This document shows positions 9,369 to 18,228 of a stretch of 64,000 nucleotides of DNA, one piece after another. The DNA comes from Clostridiales bacterium. Its GTDB lineage: Bacteria > Bacillota > Clostridia > Lachnospirales > Lachnospiraceae. Every line of letters begins with the position of its first letter. The stretch's first letter is position 1. The stretch covers positions 1 through 64,000 of the forward strand of contig JAHZAT010000036.1 in assembly GCA_019423795.1 (NCBI GenBank). The letters run 5' to 3'. Under the pieces are notes generated by a model that did not search any database, had not been told where the DNA came from, and saw only the letters and a program-made list of their open reading frames with translations. Position numbers and translations under genes: made by a program.

Positions 9369-10136
9369 TTATTTCTCAAATATAAAAATATATTCATGTG
9401 CTAACATCAAAAATTTTCTTTCTCTTCCTTTCCAATAATTATCTGATCGACAATTATGTTGCTCTTTTATAACGATTTCCTTAAGTTTAAATCCTACATC
9501 AATAAATTTTTGCATGGAATTCATTCCCAATGGTAACACATATCCTTTTTTTCGTATATCTCCAATCATAAATGCACATATTCCTCCCTTTTTCAATACT
9601 CTATATGATTCTTTTGCAACTTGTTCCAATTCCTTCAAGAAATCCTCATATTTTAAATGAGAAATATCTCCCAATATTTCCTTGCTGTATCGTATAATAT
9701 CTGCATATGGTGGGTGTGTACATATAAGATTTATACTTTCATCTTTTATAAATGATAAATTATTTGCGTTTCCTTGTTTTGTGAATATTTTGGATCTTTC
9801 CTGACAAGTAAAATTTAGATTTTTGTTAGATAACTTGATTGCTTCAGAATTTATATCAACACCGATTGCATTTCTTCCCAACAACTTTGCCTCAATCAAC
9901 GTTGTACCACTACCTAAGAATTGATCTAATATCCAATCTTTTTTCTTTGAATATCGCAAAATAATATTTCTAGGAATATATGGGGACCAGTTTCCCCTAT
10001 ATTTTCCAGAATGTGTAGCCCAATTTCCTCTTTCTAGAAAGGACCATATTGTAGTATCTTGTAATTTAAAATTTTCTGGTGCTTCTTTTATAAGAATTTC
10101 CCCTTTCTTTTTCTCATTTTTTAGCATATATTCCAA
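9369..10136 (-). CDS. Orphan site-specific DNA methyltransferase
   Basis: A DNA methyltransferase of about 255 aa. The SAM-binding motif DQFLGSGTTLIEAKLLGR (about residues 65-85) precedes the catalytic motif THPPYADI (about 135), the order of N4-cytosine/N6-adenine enzymes; the catalytic tetrapeptide is HPPY rather than the usual SPPY/DPPY. The tail NCRSDNYWKGRERKFLMLAHEY is typical of this group. AGGAGG at 10147-10142 decides the start: a GTG overlaps it, so I prefer TTG at 10136 (5-base spacing) over ATG at 10127 (14 bases). No endonuclease lies next to it, so it is an orphan, or it belongs functionally to the island at 2.7-8.6 kb. Confidence 0.8.
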   Translation of the reverse strand: MEYMLKNEKKKGEILIKEAPENFKLQDTTIWSFLERGNWATHSGKYRGNWSPYIPRNIILRYSKKKDWILDQFLGSGTTLIEAKLLGRNAIGVDINSEAIKLSNKNLNFTCQERSKIFTKQGNANNLSFIKDESINLICTHPPYADIIRYSKEILGDISHLKYEDFLKELEQVAKESYRVLKKGGICAFMIGDIRKKGYVLPLGMNSMQKFIDVGFKLKEIVIKEQHNCRSDNYWKGRERKFLMLAHEYIFIFEK

Positions 10137-10142
10137 CAACAC

Positions 10143-10489
10143 CTCCTATTTTAGTCATTTCTAATTCCTGTTGATTCCTACATTTTTACACTATCACAGA
10201 TCAACAGAAATCATTGATATTTATACATATTATTGTTTAACGAGAAAACCATAATTTTTAAATATTTTTTGAAAACAATTTTATAAACTTTTTCAATGAT
10301 GTTACCAATTTTCTTTTTAATCTTACTATTTTTGAAAAATAATGTATGCTACTTATTTTTACTACTTTTTAAAAAATCACTTGGTAAAATATCAAATACT
10401 TCATTCACTCAATATTTCTTAACACTTCCTATTATGAATCCAATCAATCAAATATGCAACCCTAATATACAAATCCATATATAAACATA
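10143..10489. other. AT-rich gap with no recognised feature
   Basis: About 350 bases of very AT-rich DNA between the orphan methyltransferase and the spoIIIA terminator. A 62-codon plus-strand frame here is low-complexity (Phe/Leu/Asn) without a convincing ribosome site. I see no gene, repeat or RNA. Confidence 0.5.
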
Positions 10490-10491
10490 AA

Positions 10492-10543
10492 AATCTCTCT
10501 GAACAATATTCCAAAATTACCCAAGAACATCATCCAGAGAGAA
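10492..10543 (-). terminator. Terminator of the spoIIIA operon
   Basis: On the minus strand TCTCTCTG and CAGAGAGA form an 8-bp stem around a roughly 35-base loop and are followed by a TTTTTATG run. It starts about 28 bases after the spoIIIAH stop. Confidence 0.6.
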
Positions 10544-10570
10544 CCCAAACCCTCTATTCCATATACACTT

Positions 10571-11146
10571 CTACTCCTCCGTCTTAATCGAACTAATCAC
10601 CACATCCCCCAACTGGCACCCCACCTTCCTAACCACAATATCCTCAATCTGACTCCTCTCAACCTTAGACAGATCCTTCTTATTCACCAACACATCCACC
10701 TTCCCATTCGTAATCGTAACAATACTATTCAAAAATCCCTTAGCCCCCAGCAGATTCTCCGCTGCAGTCTCCATCTCCATCTGCTCTGACAGCATCGCAA
10801 GTTTATCCACCGCATCCTGCTTCACACTATCTTTCACCGTCTGATCCTTAATAATCTCCTCAAGAGTATCCTTCGCCTTGCTATGTGTCTGCTCCCTCTC
10901 TAATTTCGCTTTCGCCACATAATTACTAACCTGTGCATTTGTAAGTACCGCTTCCCCAACATCAGTCACGTCATCGGTTACTGCTGCCGCACTTTCTTTT
11001 GCCACATTCTTTGAAACTGTCTTCGTCTTGCTATTCTTCGTCCCAGCCGGATCGTATTTCTGACTATAATTTACATACCCTGCAACAGCGATCACAACCG
11101 CTAAGGTCATGATGATCATCTGATTTTTCTGAAATACTTTTTTCAT
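10571..11146 (-). CDS. spoIIIAH: Stage III sporulation protein AH
   Basis: A 191-aa bitopic protein of the SpoIIIA-SpoIIQ channel joining mother cell and forespore during engulfment. It has one N-terminal membrane segment (residues about 10-27, IIMTLAVVIAVAGYV), a Ser/Thr/Lys-rich linker and a C-terminal YscJ/FliF-like ring domain (about 95-190, ending VGCQLGDVVISSI) that in Bacillus meets SpoIIQ in the intermembrane space. It is the last gene of the operon, 2 bases after spoIIIAG. Confidence 0.95.
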   Translation of the reverse strand: MKKVFQKNQMIIMTLAVVIAVAGYVNYSQKYDPAGTKNSKTKTVSKNVAKESAAAVTDDVTDVGEAVLTNAQVSNYVAKAKLEREQTHSKAKDTLEEIIKDQTVKDSVKQDAVDKLAMLSEQMEMETAAENLLGAKGFLNSIVTITNGKVDVLVNKKDLSKVERSQIEDIVVRKVGCQLGDVVISSIKTEE

Positions 11147-11148
11147 TG

Positions 11149-11688
11149 TTAGGAATCCTCCATTTTTAAGACTTTCACTTTATAAGATGAAATATGAAAT
11201 AACACAGAAACTGCTTCAACGATCTGATTCTTTATAATATCATTCCCACCGCCCTGGGCGACAACGACCACTCCTTCAACAACTGGTTCTACTTCTTTGA
11301 TCACGTATGGAACTTTCTTTCCGTCTTCTTCGACTAAGACGGTCTGTTCATCCTCTTTGACTGTTTTTTCTTTTTCACTGCTGCTTTGTTCGTAGGGACT
11401 GTCTTTATTTACGACAGCTTCTTTGGATGAATTAACGGTGATCATCACTTTTACTTTTCCGACTCCTTCTACATGTTTTAATGCATTGACCAATCGCCTC
11501 TCCTGCTTTTTCACATAGAGATCAGTAGAATCTTCTTTTGCTGTGGTTTCAGTGCTTTGTGTGTTCTTCTTTGTCTTCCCGGATGGGATACTTACGATGA
11601 TCAGGCTGATGCCAAGAAGTAAGATCAGGCAAAGTTTTGGAATGCCTATATTTTCGATCAGATGTTGTAGTTTTTCCCTCTCTATCAT
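11149..11688 (-). CDS. spoIIIAG: Stage III sporulation protein AG
   Basis: A ring-forming component of the sporulation channel. The N-terminal membrane segment (PKLCLILLLGISLIIVSI) is followed by a linker and a ring-building domain with the hallmark GVGKVKVMITVNSS stretch and a Val-rich VVEGVVVVAQGGG segment. A GTG at 11703 would overlap spoIIIAF and lacks a near ribosome site; the ATG at 11688, 8-9 bases after GAGTAGAAG, is preferred and gives 179 aa. Confidence 0.94.
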   Translation of the reverse strand: MIEREKLQHLIENIGIPKLCLILLLGISLIIVSIPSGKTKKNTQSTETTAKEDSTDLYVKKQERRLVNALKHVEGVGKVKVMITVNSSKEAVVNKDSPYEQSSSEKEKTVKEDEQTVLVEEDGKKVPYVIKEVEPVVEGVVVVAQGGGNDIIKNQIVEAVSVLFHISSYKVKVLKMEDS

Positions 11689-11695
11689 ATTTCTT

Positions 11696-12139
11696 CTACT
11701 CACTTATATTTATATTAGATTCCTTCATATTATAGAAGTTTGAAATTGCGGTTTTTAGTTTCTTTGTGTGACGCAGCTTGTCTGTTTTGATATCGATCTT
11801 TTCGATGGTTCCTTTTTCATTTACCTGTGAAGTGATGTTTAATACTTTGATATCGTACTGTGAAAACAATGTTGTGATCTGTTCTTTGATCTGGCTTTGT
11901 TTTTCTTCTTTTGCATCATCAAAAAATGTATTATCATTTTTCCCTTTGACTGCGGTTGAGATTGCTTGTGTCACGATATCTTCGTTGGATAAATAATAGG
12001 AGATTGGCTGCATCATCAAGGAGATGAGCATAAATCCTGTCATTAACCGCAGGTATGGACGATAGATGCTTTTATCGCAGAGCTGATCGATTAGTGTTGT
12101 TAAGATCAGGAAAAATATGATCATTTTCAGATAATCCAT
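11696..12139 (-). CDS. spoIIIAF: Stage III sporulation protein AF
   Basis: A 147-aa protein with two N-terminal membrane helices (residues about 2-20 and 28-48) and a soluble C-terminal domain of the same ring-building type (about 90-140). It is the least understood SpoIIIA channel component. It sits between spoIIIAE and spoIIIAG with only a few bases between genes. Confidence 0.92.
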   Translation of the reverse strand: MDYLKMIIFFLILTTLIDQLCDKSIYRPYLRLMTGFMLISLMMQPISYYLSNEDIVTQAISTAVKGKNDNTFFDDAKEEKQSQIKEQITTLFSQYDIKVLNITSQVNEKGTIEKIDIKTDKLRHTKKLKTAISNFYNMKESNINISE

Positions 12140-12144
12140 AACCC

Positions 12145-13272
12145 TTACCCCGCATAATAATTAACGTTGGTTGAGAATGCGATCAATGCCACAGATAGGA
12201 TAAATAACAGTGCCATCGTAAAGATCATCGAAAGCATTAATTTTCCGCTTTGAATGACTGCATCCATCGCTCCGGTGATCCTTTTGTCGGATATGGGCTG
12301 GATCATGATCCCTGCCAGCAGATAGGTAAGAACAACTGCTGTGATTTCTATGACTGGTGGGACGATGATCACGATCAGTACAAGGATTCCAACGGCTCCG
12401 ATGCTGTTTTTGATCACAACTGCCGAACCGATGACCATGGTCATGGCTGAATTTAAACCACTTCCGATTCCTGGAATGGCACTCATTCCTTTTTGGAGAA
12501 CTGTATTTTTCATGGAATCAACGGCTGGAAGGATCATCGACTGGATCAGCTGAACTCCTAACAGGACACTTAGGAATCCTTTGAGCAAAAACTTGATCAC
12601 ACCTTCGAGCGTTTTACATAGTCTTGAAAAATGTTCTTCTTTTGATATATGGTTGATGATCTTTAAGACAAATAAGATCTTGATCATCGGAAGTAATACA
12701 ACATTTGTAAGGGTTGTCATTGCATAGATCAGCAGAAGATAGAATTCATAAACTGTCGTTGATGTCGTGATCCCGGAAGTTGAGACAACAGCCAGTGAAT
12801 ATGCCATGATCATTCCTTTCATATAATCTGCCATTAAGGTAACGAGCTGCGTCACTGTTTTGTTTAAATAAAAAAAGGAATGTACCATGACACCGCATAG
12901 GATCACATAAGTAATATAAAATGCACTATTGGCTGTGCTTTGCTGAAAAAAGGAATCGGACAGATTTTTAAAGATGGCTGCGGTAAATGCGATCAGAAGG
13001 ATTTCTCTGATCAGGTCTTTTTGGATCAACATACGGTTTAAAAATACCTCTTTCATTTTGGCTTTGATCGTATGCAGAACACCTTTTACATTTCCGTGGA
13101 TCAGCTGTTTTACTAATTGTGTATAAGATACATCTATTTCTTTCTCTTTTAAGGTGTTTTCCACATTGGTAAACATGTCTTCATTGAGTTTTGTTTCTTT
13201 GGCGGAAATATCATTTGTTTTTGTAAGGATCAGTACGAATAGCAGAATTAATAGAAACATTCTTTGTCTCAT
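12145..13272 (-). CDS. spoIIIAE: Stage III sporulation protein AE
   Basis: A 375-aa polytopic membrane protein that opens with a cleavable-looking signal sequence (MFLLILLFVLILTKT) and then carries seven or eight hydrophobic helices. It contains the conserved ISKEEHFSRLCKTLEG and SAIPGIGSGLNSAMTMVIGS stretches. It is thought to form the mother-cell membrane part of the SpoIIIA channel. The start overlaps spoIIIAD by 4 bases. Confidence 0.95.
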   Translation of the reverse strand: MRQRMFLLILLFVLILTKTNDISAKETKLNEDMFTNVENTLKEKEIDVSYTQLVKQLIHGNVKGVLHTIKAKMKEVFLNRMLIQKDLIREILLIAFTAAIFKNLSDSFFQQSTANSAFYITYVILCGVMVHSFFYLNKTVTQLVTLMADYMKGMIMAYSLAVVSTSGITTSTTVYEFYLLLIYAMTTLTNVVLLPMIKILFVLKIINHISKEEHFSRLCKTLEGVIKFLLKGFLSVLLGVQLIQSMILPAVDSMKNTVLQKGMSAIPGIGSGLNSAMTMVIGSAVVIKNSIGAVGILVLIVIIVPPVIEITAVVLTYLLAGIMIQPISDKRITGAMDAVIQSGKLMLSMIFTMALLFILSVALIAFSTNVNYYAG

Positions 13273-13676
13273 GTGCCATTTCCTAATAATTTCTGAATTG
13301 TTTCTAGCAGTGATTCAAAGACTGGAAGTCCAACGATCAGGATTGCTAGTTTCCCTGCAAACTCGATCTGTTTTGCAATCGATGCCTGTCCTGCGTCTTT
13401 GCATATGTTGGATGCAAACTCGCAGATGAAGGAGATACCGATCAGTTTTAAAAGAATCTGGAAATAACTTTTTGGGATTTTGGAATAGGATCGGATCGTC
13501 TCAAAAACTGCTAAAATCTCTTCCATTTGTTTTAATCCATACATTGCCAGAAGAATGCTTGAGATCACTGCGATCAAGATGGCAATCTCTGGACGGATGG
13601 TTTTGATCTTCATGGCAATCAGACTTGCAACGATCCCAAAGACTGCAACTTTTATCATCTTAGTATCCGCCTCCAA
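13269..13676 (-). CDS. spoIIIAD: Stage III sporulation protein AD
   Basis: A 135-aa membrane protein with four predicted helices, among them VAVFGIVASLIAMKI and EIAILIAVISSILLAMYGL, and the conserved FICEFASNICKDAGQ segment. The family length is about 130 aa. It works with SpoIIIAC in the channel and ends in a 4-base overlap with spoIIIAE. Confidence 0.95.
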   Translation of the reverse strand: MEADTKMIKVAVFGIVASLIAMKIKTIRPEIAILIAVISSILLAMYGLKQMEEILAVFETIRSYSKIPKSYFQILLKLIGISFICEFASNICKDAGQASIAKQIEFAGKLAILIVGLPVFESLLETIQKLLGNGT

Positions 13677-13679
13677 TCT

Positions 13680-13877
13680 CTAGGATATCGTAAAAAGTGT
13701 CTGGACGCTTTCAAACAGATCATAGATATATGGGATCACCCAGCCAAGAACAAGGATCAGTCCTGCAAGTGTGATCAAAAAAGCCTGTTCGTCTCTTCCG
13801 GAATGTTTTAACACCTGCACAAGGATCGTTACAAGAATTCCGACGGCTGCGATGCGAAAAATGATATTGACACTCAT
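13680..13877 (-). CDS. spoIIIAC: Stage III sporulation protein AC
   Basis: A 65-aa protein with two membrane helices (IIFRIAAVGILVTILVQVL and AFLITLAGLILVLGWVI) joined by the conserved KHSGRDEQ loop. This is the usual SpoIIIAC form and length. It lies 3 bases before spoIIIAD. Confidence 0.95.
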   Translation of the reverse strand: MSVNIIFRIAAVGILVTILVQVLKHSGRDEQAFLITLAGLILVLGWVIPYIYDLFESVQTLFTIS

Positions 13878-13913
13878 AACTCCCTCCTTGTCATAAAATG
13901 ATCGCGATGTATT

Positions 13914-14432
13914 TTATAATAAAATGATCACGATCAAGACACTTAGTGATATTCCAAGACTTCGATACATTTTACAGTTTTTTACTACTTGATCTTTCAT
14001 CAGAAAAATCTGGTCATCGAGCTGTTCGATCGTTAACAGGATTGTTTTTTCCTGCATCTGCTGATCCAGGTATCCGATCGTTTCTCCCATATTTTTTAAG
14101 ATTTCATAAAACTTCGGTTCGTAGATCACCTGTTTTAATTTCTTTTCAGTTGCCTGCTGCCATACTTTAGCAAAGGATTCTTCGCTATGTGTCTCTAACT
14201 GTTTTGCCACGTTTTTTAGGAATGGCTGGTATTCTTTTTCTGTTTTTGTTGATATTTTTAATACCGCTTCTGGAAGCGGGGTAAATCCATAGCGGATCTC
14301 TCCTTGCAGAAGGTATAACATTCGTTTGATCGCAATTCCTTGTTCCAAACGTCTTTGTTCTTTTGCGGCTTTGTGAAATCCAAATCCGATCCCTGCGAAA
14401 ATGACGATCAGTGATCCTAATACTTTGATCAA
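13914..14432 (-). CDS. spoIIIAB: Stage III sporulation protein AB
   Basis: A 172-aa protein with an N-terminal membrane helix (VLGSLIVIFAGIGFGF), a helical soluble core (KRMLYLLQGEIRYGFTPLPEA) and a C-terminal helix (SLSVLIVIILL). SpoIIIAB resembles the GspF-type assembly proteins of secretion systems and pairs with the ATPase SpoIIIAA. Its start overlaps the spoIIIAA stop by 4 bases. Confidence 0.95.
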   Translation of the reverse strand: MIKVLGSLIVIFAGIGFGFHKAAKEQRRLEQGIAIKRMLYLLQGEIRYGFTPLPEAVLKISTKTEKEYQPFLKNVAKQLETHSEESFAKVWQQATEKKLKQVIYEPKFYEILKNMGETIGYLDQQMQEKTILLTIEQLDDQIFLMKDQVVKNCKMYRSLGISLSVLIVIILL

Positions 14433-15355
14433 TTTAGTACCACCCCGTTTTCATCCATGATCTTTGTGATATATCCTGGTTGGTCTCGCTGTTCTAAGAT
14501 CACGTAGCGTTGGAACATTTTTTTGTTGATGATCTCTCGCATATAGGGATTCTTAGATAAGGATTCTTTATTCTTTCCATGAGCGGTTGCTAAAATGCTA
14601 CATCCGCGGTAGGCACAGAAAAATAAAGCTTCAACATCTTCTTTGCTTCCGATCTCATCCACAGCGATCACATCAGGTGCCATGGATCGGATCAGCATAT
14701 TCATGCCCTGTCCTTTTTCACATGCATCCATGATATCGGTCTGGATACCGAGATCATTTTGGGCAACACCTTGATAACAGGCTCCGATCTCGCTTCTCTC
14801 ATCGACAACGCCGACGGTCTGTCCTTCATCGGAGATTTTTCTTATCATATCCCGGAGTAATGTTGTTTTTCCACAGCCAGGTGGTGAAATGATCAGGGTT
14901 GGAATGAGTTTTCCCATTCTGGTGCATAGCGAATATAAGGTGTCTGCGCATCCTTTCACTTCATGTGCAACGCGGATATTTAAACCGGAAATATGTCGAA
15001 TTGTTTTGACTTTGTCATGGTCCATGACAACGGTTCCGCAGATTCCAACTCGGTGTCCGCCTCGGATCGTTAAAAATCCTTGTTTTAACTGTTCGATATA
15101 AGCATACATCGAATAGCTGCTGATATATTCCATGGCTTGTCTGATCTCTTGTGAGGTTACGATATGTAATTGTTCTTTTCTTGTTGTGATCTTTCCCTGT
15201 TCAGATAGATAACAGGCTTTTGATCTGTATTTTAAAATGACTGGCTTTTGAATGCGCAGGCGGATTTCCTGAAGGTCGTCCCAGTTGATGTCTGCCTGCT
15301 TTATGATGGTTCTGATATGTAATGGAAGGATTCCTAAGATTTCTTCCTCTTTCAT
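14429..15355 (-). CDS. spoIIIAA: Stage III sporulation protein AA (channel ATPase)
   Basis: A 308-aa cytosolic ATPase proposed to power or assemble the SpoIIIA channel, related to secretion-type ATPases. Walker A is PPGCGKTT at residues 158-165 and Walker B is VIAVDEIG at 229-236. The conserved sporulation-specific block GGHRVGICG sits at about 99-107. It is the first gene of the operon. Its ribosome site (GGGGAGGTG, about 15378-15370) lies inside one arm of a hairpin described separately. Confidence 0.96.
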   Translation of the reverse strand: MKEEEILGILPLHIRTIIKQADINWDDLQEIRLRIQKPVILKYRSKACYLSEQGKITTRKEQLHIVTSQEIRQAMEYISSYSMYAYIEQLKQGFLTIRGGHRVGICGTVVMDHDKVKTIRHISGLNIRVAHEVKGCADTLYSLCTRMGKLIPTLIISPPGCGKTTLLRDMIRKISDEGQTVGVVDERSEIGACYQGVAQNDLGIQTDIMDACEKGQGMNMLIRSMAPDVIAVDEIGSKEDVEALFFCAYRGCSILATAHGKNKESLSKNPYMREIINKKMFQRYVILEQRDQPGYITKIMDENGVVLN

Positions 15356-15361
15356 AAATTT

Positions 15362-15420
15362 AAAAACACCTCCCCATTTTGGTATAATCCAAATATATGT
15401 GATAGAAGGTGTTTTTATGA
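15362..15420 (-). promoter_or_regulatory. Candidate sigma-E promoter and hairpin before spoIIIAA
   Basis: On the minus strand TCATAAAA (15420-15413) and CATATATT (15399-15392) are 13 bases apart and fit the mother-cell sigma-E consensus style (ATA box, CATAnAnT), as expected for spoIIIA. A 10-bp inverted repeat, AAAAACACCT (15416-15407) with AGGTGTTTTT (15371-15362), overlaps the -35 region and the ribosome site. It could also terminate transcripts from the upstream topoisomerase gene. Confidence 0.55.
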
Positions 15421-15442
15421 ATATTGTTTTATTTTTCTTCGT

Positions 15443-17422
15443 TTATTTTTTCTTCTGATAATATGGTGCGATCTGATCAAAGGATTGTCTTAACTGATAC
15501 TGGAAGTTATTTTGTTTGACGATATTTGTCTTCTGGGTGACAAACTTGTCTAACTTCTGCATGTACTCTTCTTCTGTGACGGTTCCTTCTGCCACGTAGG
15601 TTAATCCTTTTTCCCAGCTTGCAGTTAAGGTTGGGTTTAGGAGTGATCCAATGGATGCACTGACAACGTTTACGATCATCTCTCCAGTTAACGTTGGAGT
15701 TACGATCTGTGTCTTTTTATTTAATGCGATGTATTTATTGGACACAAGTTTCTTGACAATCTCGGCTCTTGTCGCACTCGTTCCGATTCCGCTTCCTTTG
15801 ATCTGTTCTCTTAAATCTTCATCTTCAATGAGCTGTCCTGCATTTTCCATGGCAAGGATCAAAGAACCTGAGTTGTATCGTTTTGGTGCGGATGTTGTTC
15901 CATCTTTGATCTTGTATTCTTTGACTGGTAGTTTCATACCTTTCTTTAACGATGAGATTGCATTGATCTGTTCTTCTGTTAATGCAACTTCTTTTTTCTG
16001 GCCGCCCATTCCAGTGACTTTTAAATATCCTGGGTCCTTTAACATCTTAAAGTTTGCAAAGAATGCTTCGCCTTTGGTCTGTGTCTCTAATTTGATCTTC
16101 AAGTACACAGCTGGCGGCATAAAGATGCTTAGGAATCTTCTGGCGATCACATCGTAGACTTTCTGTCCCATCTCTGAGATTCTTGATAAGCTGTTCACTG
16201 CCTGTCCAGTTGGAATGATCGCATAATGGTCGGTGATCTTTTTGTCATCCACGTATTTGGATTTGATCATTCCCTGATATTTCTTGCCTTGCATGATCTC
16301 ATTTGCAAAGCCTGATAATGGAGCGTAGTTATTTAAACCTCCGATATTTTTATAAATCTCTTTAGCGACTGCACTTGATAAGACTCTGGCATCGGTTCTT
16401 GGGTATGTAACCAGTTTCTTTTCATATAGGTCCTGGACAACTTTTAATGTCTCATCTGGACTTAATTTGAATCGTTTGGAACATTCATTCTGTAATTCTG
16501 CAAGATTATATAATAATGGCGGATTCTTCTTTTCCTGTCGTTTGGAAGATGATACAACGATTGTTTCGTTGTTGCTGCCGTCTTCCAAATATTTGATAAA
16601 TTCCTGTGCGTCTTTCTTGTCTAGGAATCCATTGTCTTTATATAGCTTATTTGATTCAAAGTATTTTGATCCTTTGACCGCTTTCCATTCCGCTTCTACC
16701 TGAAATCCCTGACAGTCAAAGTGTCCTAAGATTCTGTAAAATGGGGTTGGCACAAAGGTTCGGATCTCTCGTTCTCTCTTTACGATCATTCCGAGAACGC
16801 AGGTCATCACTCGCCCGACGGCTACGACTAAGCTTCGTTTTTGATTTAAATAGTTTCCAAGGGTCCAACCGTATTTGAGTGTCAGAACTCTTGAGAAGTT
16901 GATTCCCATTAAATAGTCTTCTTTGGCTCTTAGATATGCGGCTGCAGCAAGATTATCGTATTCGCTTAAGTCTTTCGCTTCTTTTACCCCTCGGATGACT
17001 TCTTCTTTTGTCTGGGAGTCGATCCAGACACGTTTTTTCTTCTTGTCTTTGCTGACATTTGCCTGCTGGTCTACTAGGCGGTAAATGTATTCTCCTTCTC
17101 GTCCCGAGTCGGTGCAGACGTAGATCGTATCGATATCTTCTCGGTTTAGGAGAGATGATACGATATCAAACTGTTTTTGTACTCCTGGGATCGTTTCATA
17201 TTTAAATGTATCTGGAATAAATGGAATGGTTTCTAAGTCCCATTTCTTTAACGCAGGATCGTACTGGTCTGGGTAGGACATGGTGACTAAGTGTCCGACA
17301 CACCATGTGATAACTGCCTTGTCTCCTTCCATATATCCGTCTCTGTTTTTTGCATTTATGTTAAGTGCCGCTGCAAATTCTCTGGCGACACTTGGTTTTT
17401 CTGTGATAAATAGTGCTTTCAA
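15443..17422 (-). CDS. topB: DNA topoisomerase III (type IA)
   Basis: A 659-aa type IA topoisomerase that decatenates or relaxes DNA through a transient 5'-phosphotyrosine bond. TOPRIM residues are in ITEKPSVA (E8) and CTDSGREGE (D105, E109); the catalytic Tyr340 is in LVTYPRTDAR. It has no C-terminal zinc ribbon, ending instead in a basic tail. It lacks the CGRVQTPTL block of the second paralogue (VGRVMTCVLG here), so the two belong to different subgroups. The gene is divergent from the LUD gene. Confidence 0.94.
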   Translation of the reverse strand: MKALFITEKPSVAREFAAALNINAKNRDGYMEGDKAVITWCVGHLVTMSYPDQYDPALKKWDLETIPFIPDTFKYETIPGVQKQFDIVSSLLNREDIDTIYVCTDSGREGEYIYRLVDQQANVSKDKKKKRVWIDSQTKEEVIRGVKEAKDLSEYDNLAAAAYLRAKEDYLMGINFSRVLTLKYGWTLGNYLNQKRSLVVAVGRVMTCVLGMIVKREREIRTFVPTPFYRILGHFDCQGFQVEAEWKAVKGSKYFESNKLYKDNGFLDKKDAQEFIKYLEDGSNNETIVVSSSKRQEKKNPPLLYNLAELQNECSKRFKLSPDETLKVVQDLYEKKLVTYPRTDARVLSSAVAKEIYKNIGGLNNYAPLSGFANEIMQGKKYQGMIKSKYVDDKKITDHYAIIPTGQAVNSLSRISEMGQKVYDVIARRFLSIFMPPAVYLKIKLETQTKGEAFFANFKMLKDPGYLKVTGMGGQKKEVALTEEQINAISSLKKGMKLPVKEYKIKDGTTSAPKRYNSGSLILAMENAGQLIEDEDLREQIKGSGIGTSATRAEIVKKLVSNKYIALNKKTQIVTPTLTGEMIVNVVSASIGSLLNPTLTASWEKGLTYVAEGTVTEEEYMQKLDKFVTQKTNIVKQNNFQYQLRQSFDQIAPYYQKKK

Positions 17423-17455
17423 AAAAATACCTCTTTCTAAAAGTTTTACATAATA

Positions 17456-17525
17456 TTATATCATATTGTTTTGAAACATGATATAATGAATTTTGATTTA
17501 TGGGATTTTAAAGGATAGGTCCCAT
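17456..17525 (+). promoter_or_regulatory. Inverted repeats in the topB/LUD divergent region
   Basis: TTATATCAT (17456-17464) and ATGATATAA (17478-17486) form a perfect 9-bp inverted repeat that overlaps a TATAAT at 17482-17487 pointing toward the LUD gene. A second pair, ATGGGA and TCCCAT (about 17499-17525), follows. These could be an operator and a leader hairpin; no matching -35 box is clear. Confidence 0.35.
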
Positions 17526-17554
17526 TTTAACTTTATATGGAAAGGATGATATAA

Positions 17555-18193
17555 ATGTTTTTAAATGAAGCAACAAAACTTCGTGCACAGACGATTATCA
17601 AAGGTCTGGAAAAGAGAAATATGGAGGGTGTCTTCTGCGAGACAAAGGAAGATGCACTTACGAAAGCTTTAAGTTACATAGAAGAAGGTTCTTCTGTTAC
17701 TTGGGGTGGTTCCATGAGTATTTCTGAAATCGGTTTAATGGATGCAGTGAAGAATGGTAACTATGAAATCATTGACCGTTCTGTTGCAAAAAATTATGAC
17801 GAGCAGCGTGAGATCTTTTCTAAAGCAGTATTAGCTGATTACTATCTAATGAGTTCCAATGCGATCACGCTTGATGGTGAACTGATCAATATTGATGGTA
17901 CTGGTAACCGTGTTGCATGTTTAACTTATGGACCTAAGAATGTGATCATGATCGTTGGTATGAATAAGGTTGTCAATGATGTAGAAGATGGTATAAAGAG
18001 AGTCCGCAACTTTGCCAGTCCTCCAAACACTCTTCGTCTTGGACTTAAAACTCCTTGTTCTATGACTGGTCGTTGTGGTGACTGCTATGGTGATACTTGC
18101 ATCTGCAGCCAGATTGTTGTAACACGTCGTCAGAGTGCTGCAATGAGAGGCCGTATTAAAATCATTCTTGTAGGAGAATCTTTAGGATATTAG
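17555..18193 (+). CDS. LUD-domain (LutC/YkgG-like) protein
   Basis: A 212-aa LUD-domain (DUF162) protein. The motif SVTWGGSMSISEIGL (residues about 48-62) and the central segment LDGELINIDGTGNRVACL are typical. A Cys-rich tail (CSMTGRCGDCYGDTCICSQ, about 167-186) is found in the anaerobe subgroup and could bind metal or an Fe-S cluster. LutC-type proteins act in lactate oxidation, but single-gene LUD proteins like this have no settled role. AAAGGATG precedes the ATG. No lutA/lutB lie nearby. Confidence 0.88.
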   Translation: MFLNEATKLRAQTIIKGLEKRNMEGVFCETKEDALTKALSYIEEGSSVTWGGSMSISEIGLMDAVKNGNYEIIDRSVAKNYDEQREIFSKAVLADYYLMSSNAITLDGELINIDGTGNRVACLTYGPKNVIMIVGMNKVVNDVEDGIKRVRNFASPPNTLRLGLKTPCSMTGRCGDCYGDTCICSQIVVTRRQSAAMRGRIKIILVGESLGY

Positions 18194-18228
18194 ATTTTTC
18201 TTAATAACTACATAAAGAGAGAACTTTT

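Noticed and set aside
10296..10484. 62-codon plus-strand frame in AT-rich gap
   Set aside because: Phe/Leu/Asn-rich translation typical of AT-rich noncoding DNA.
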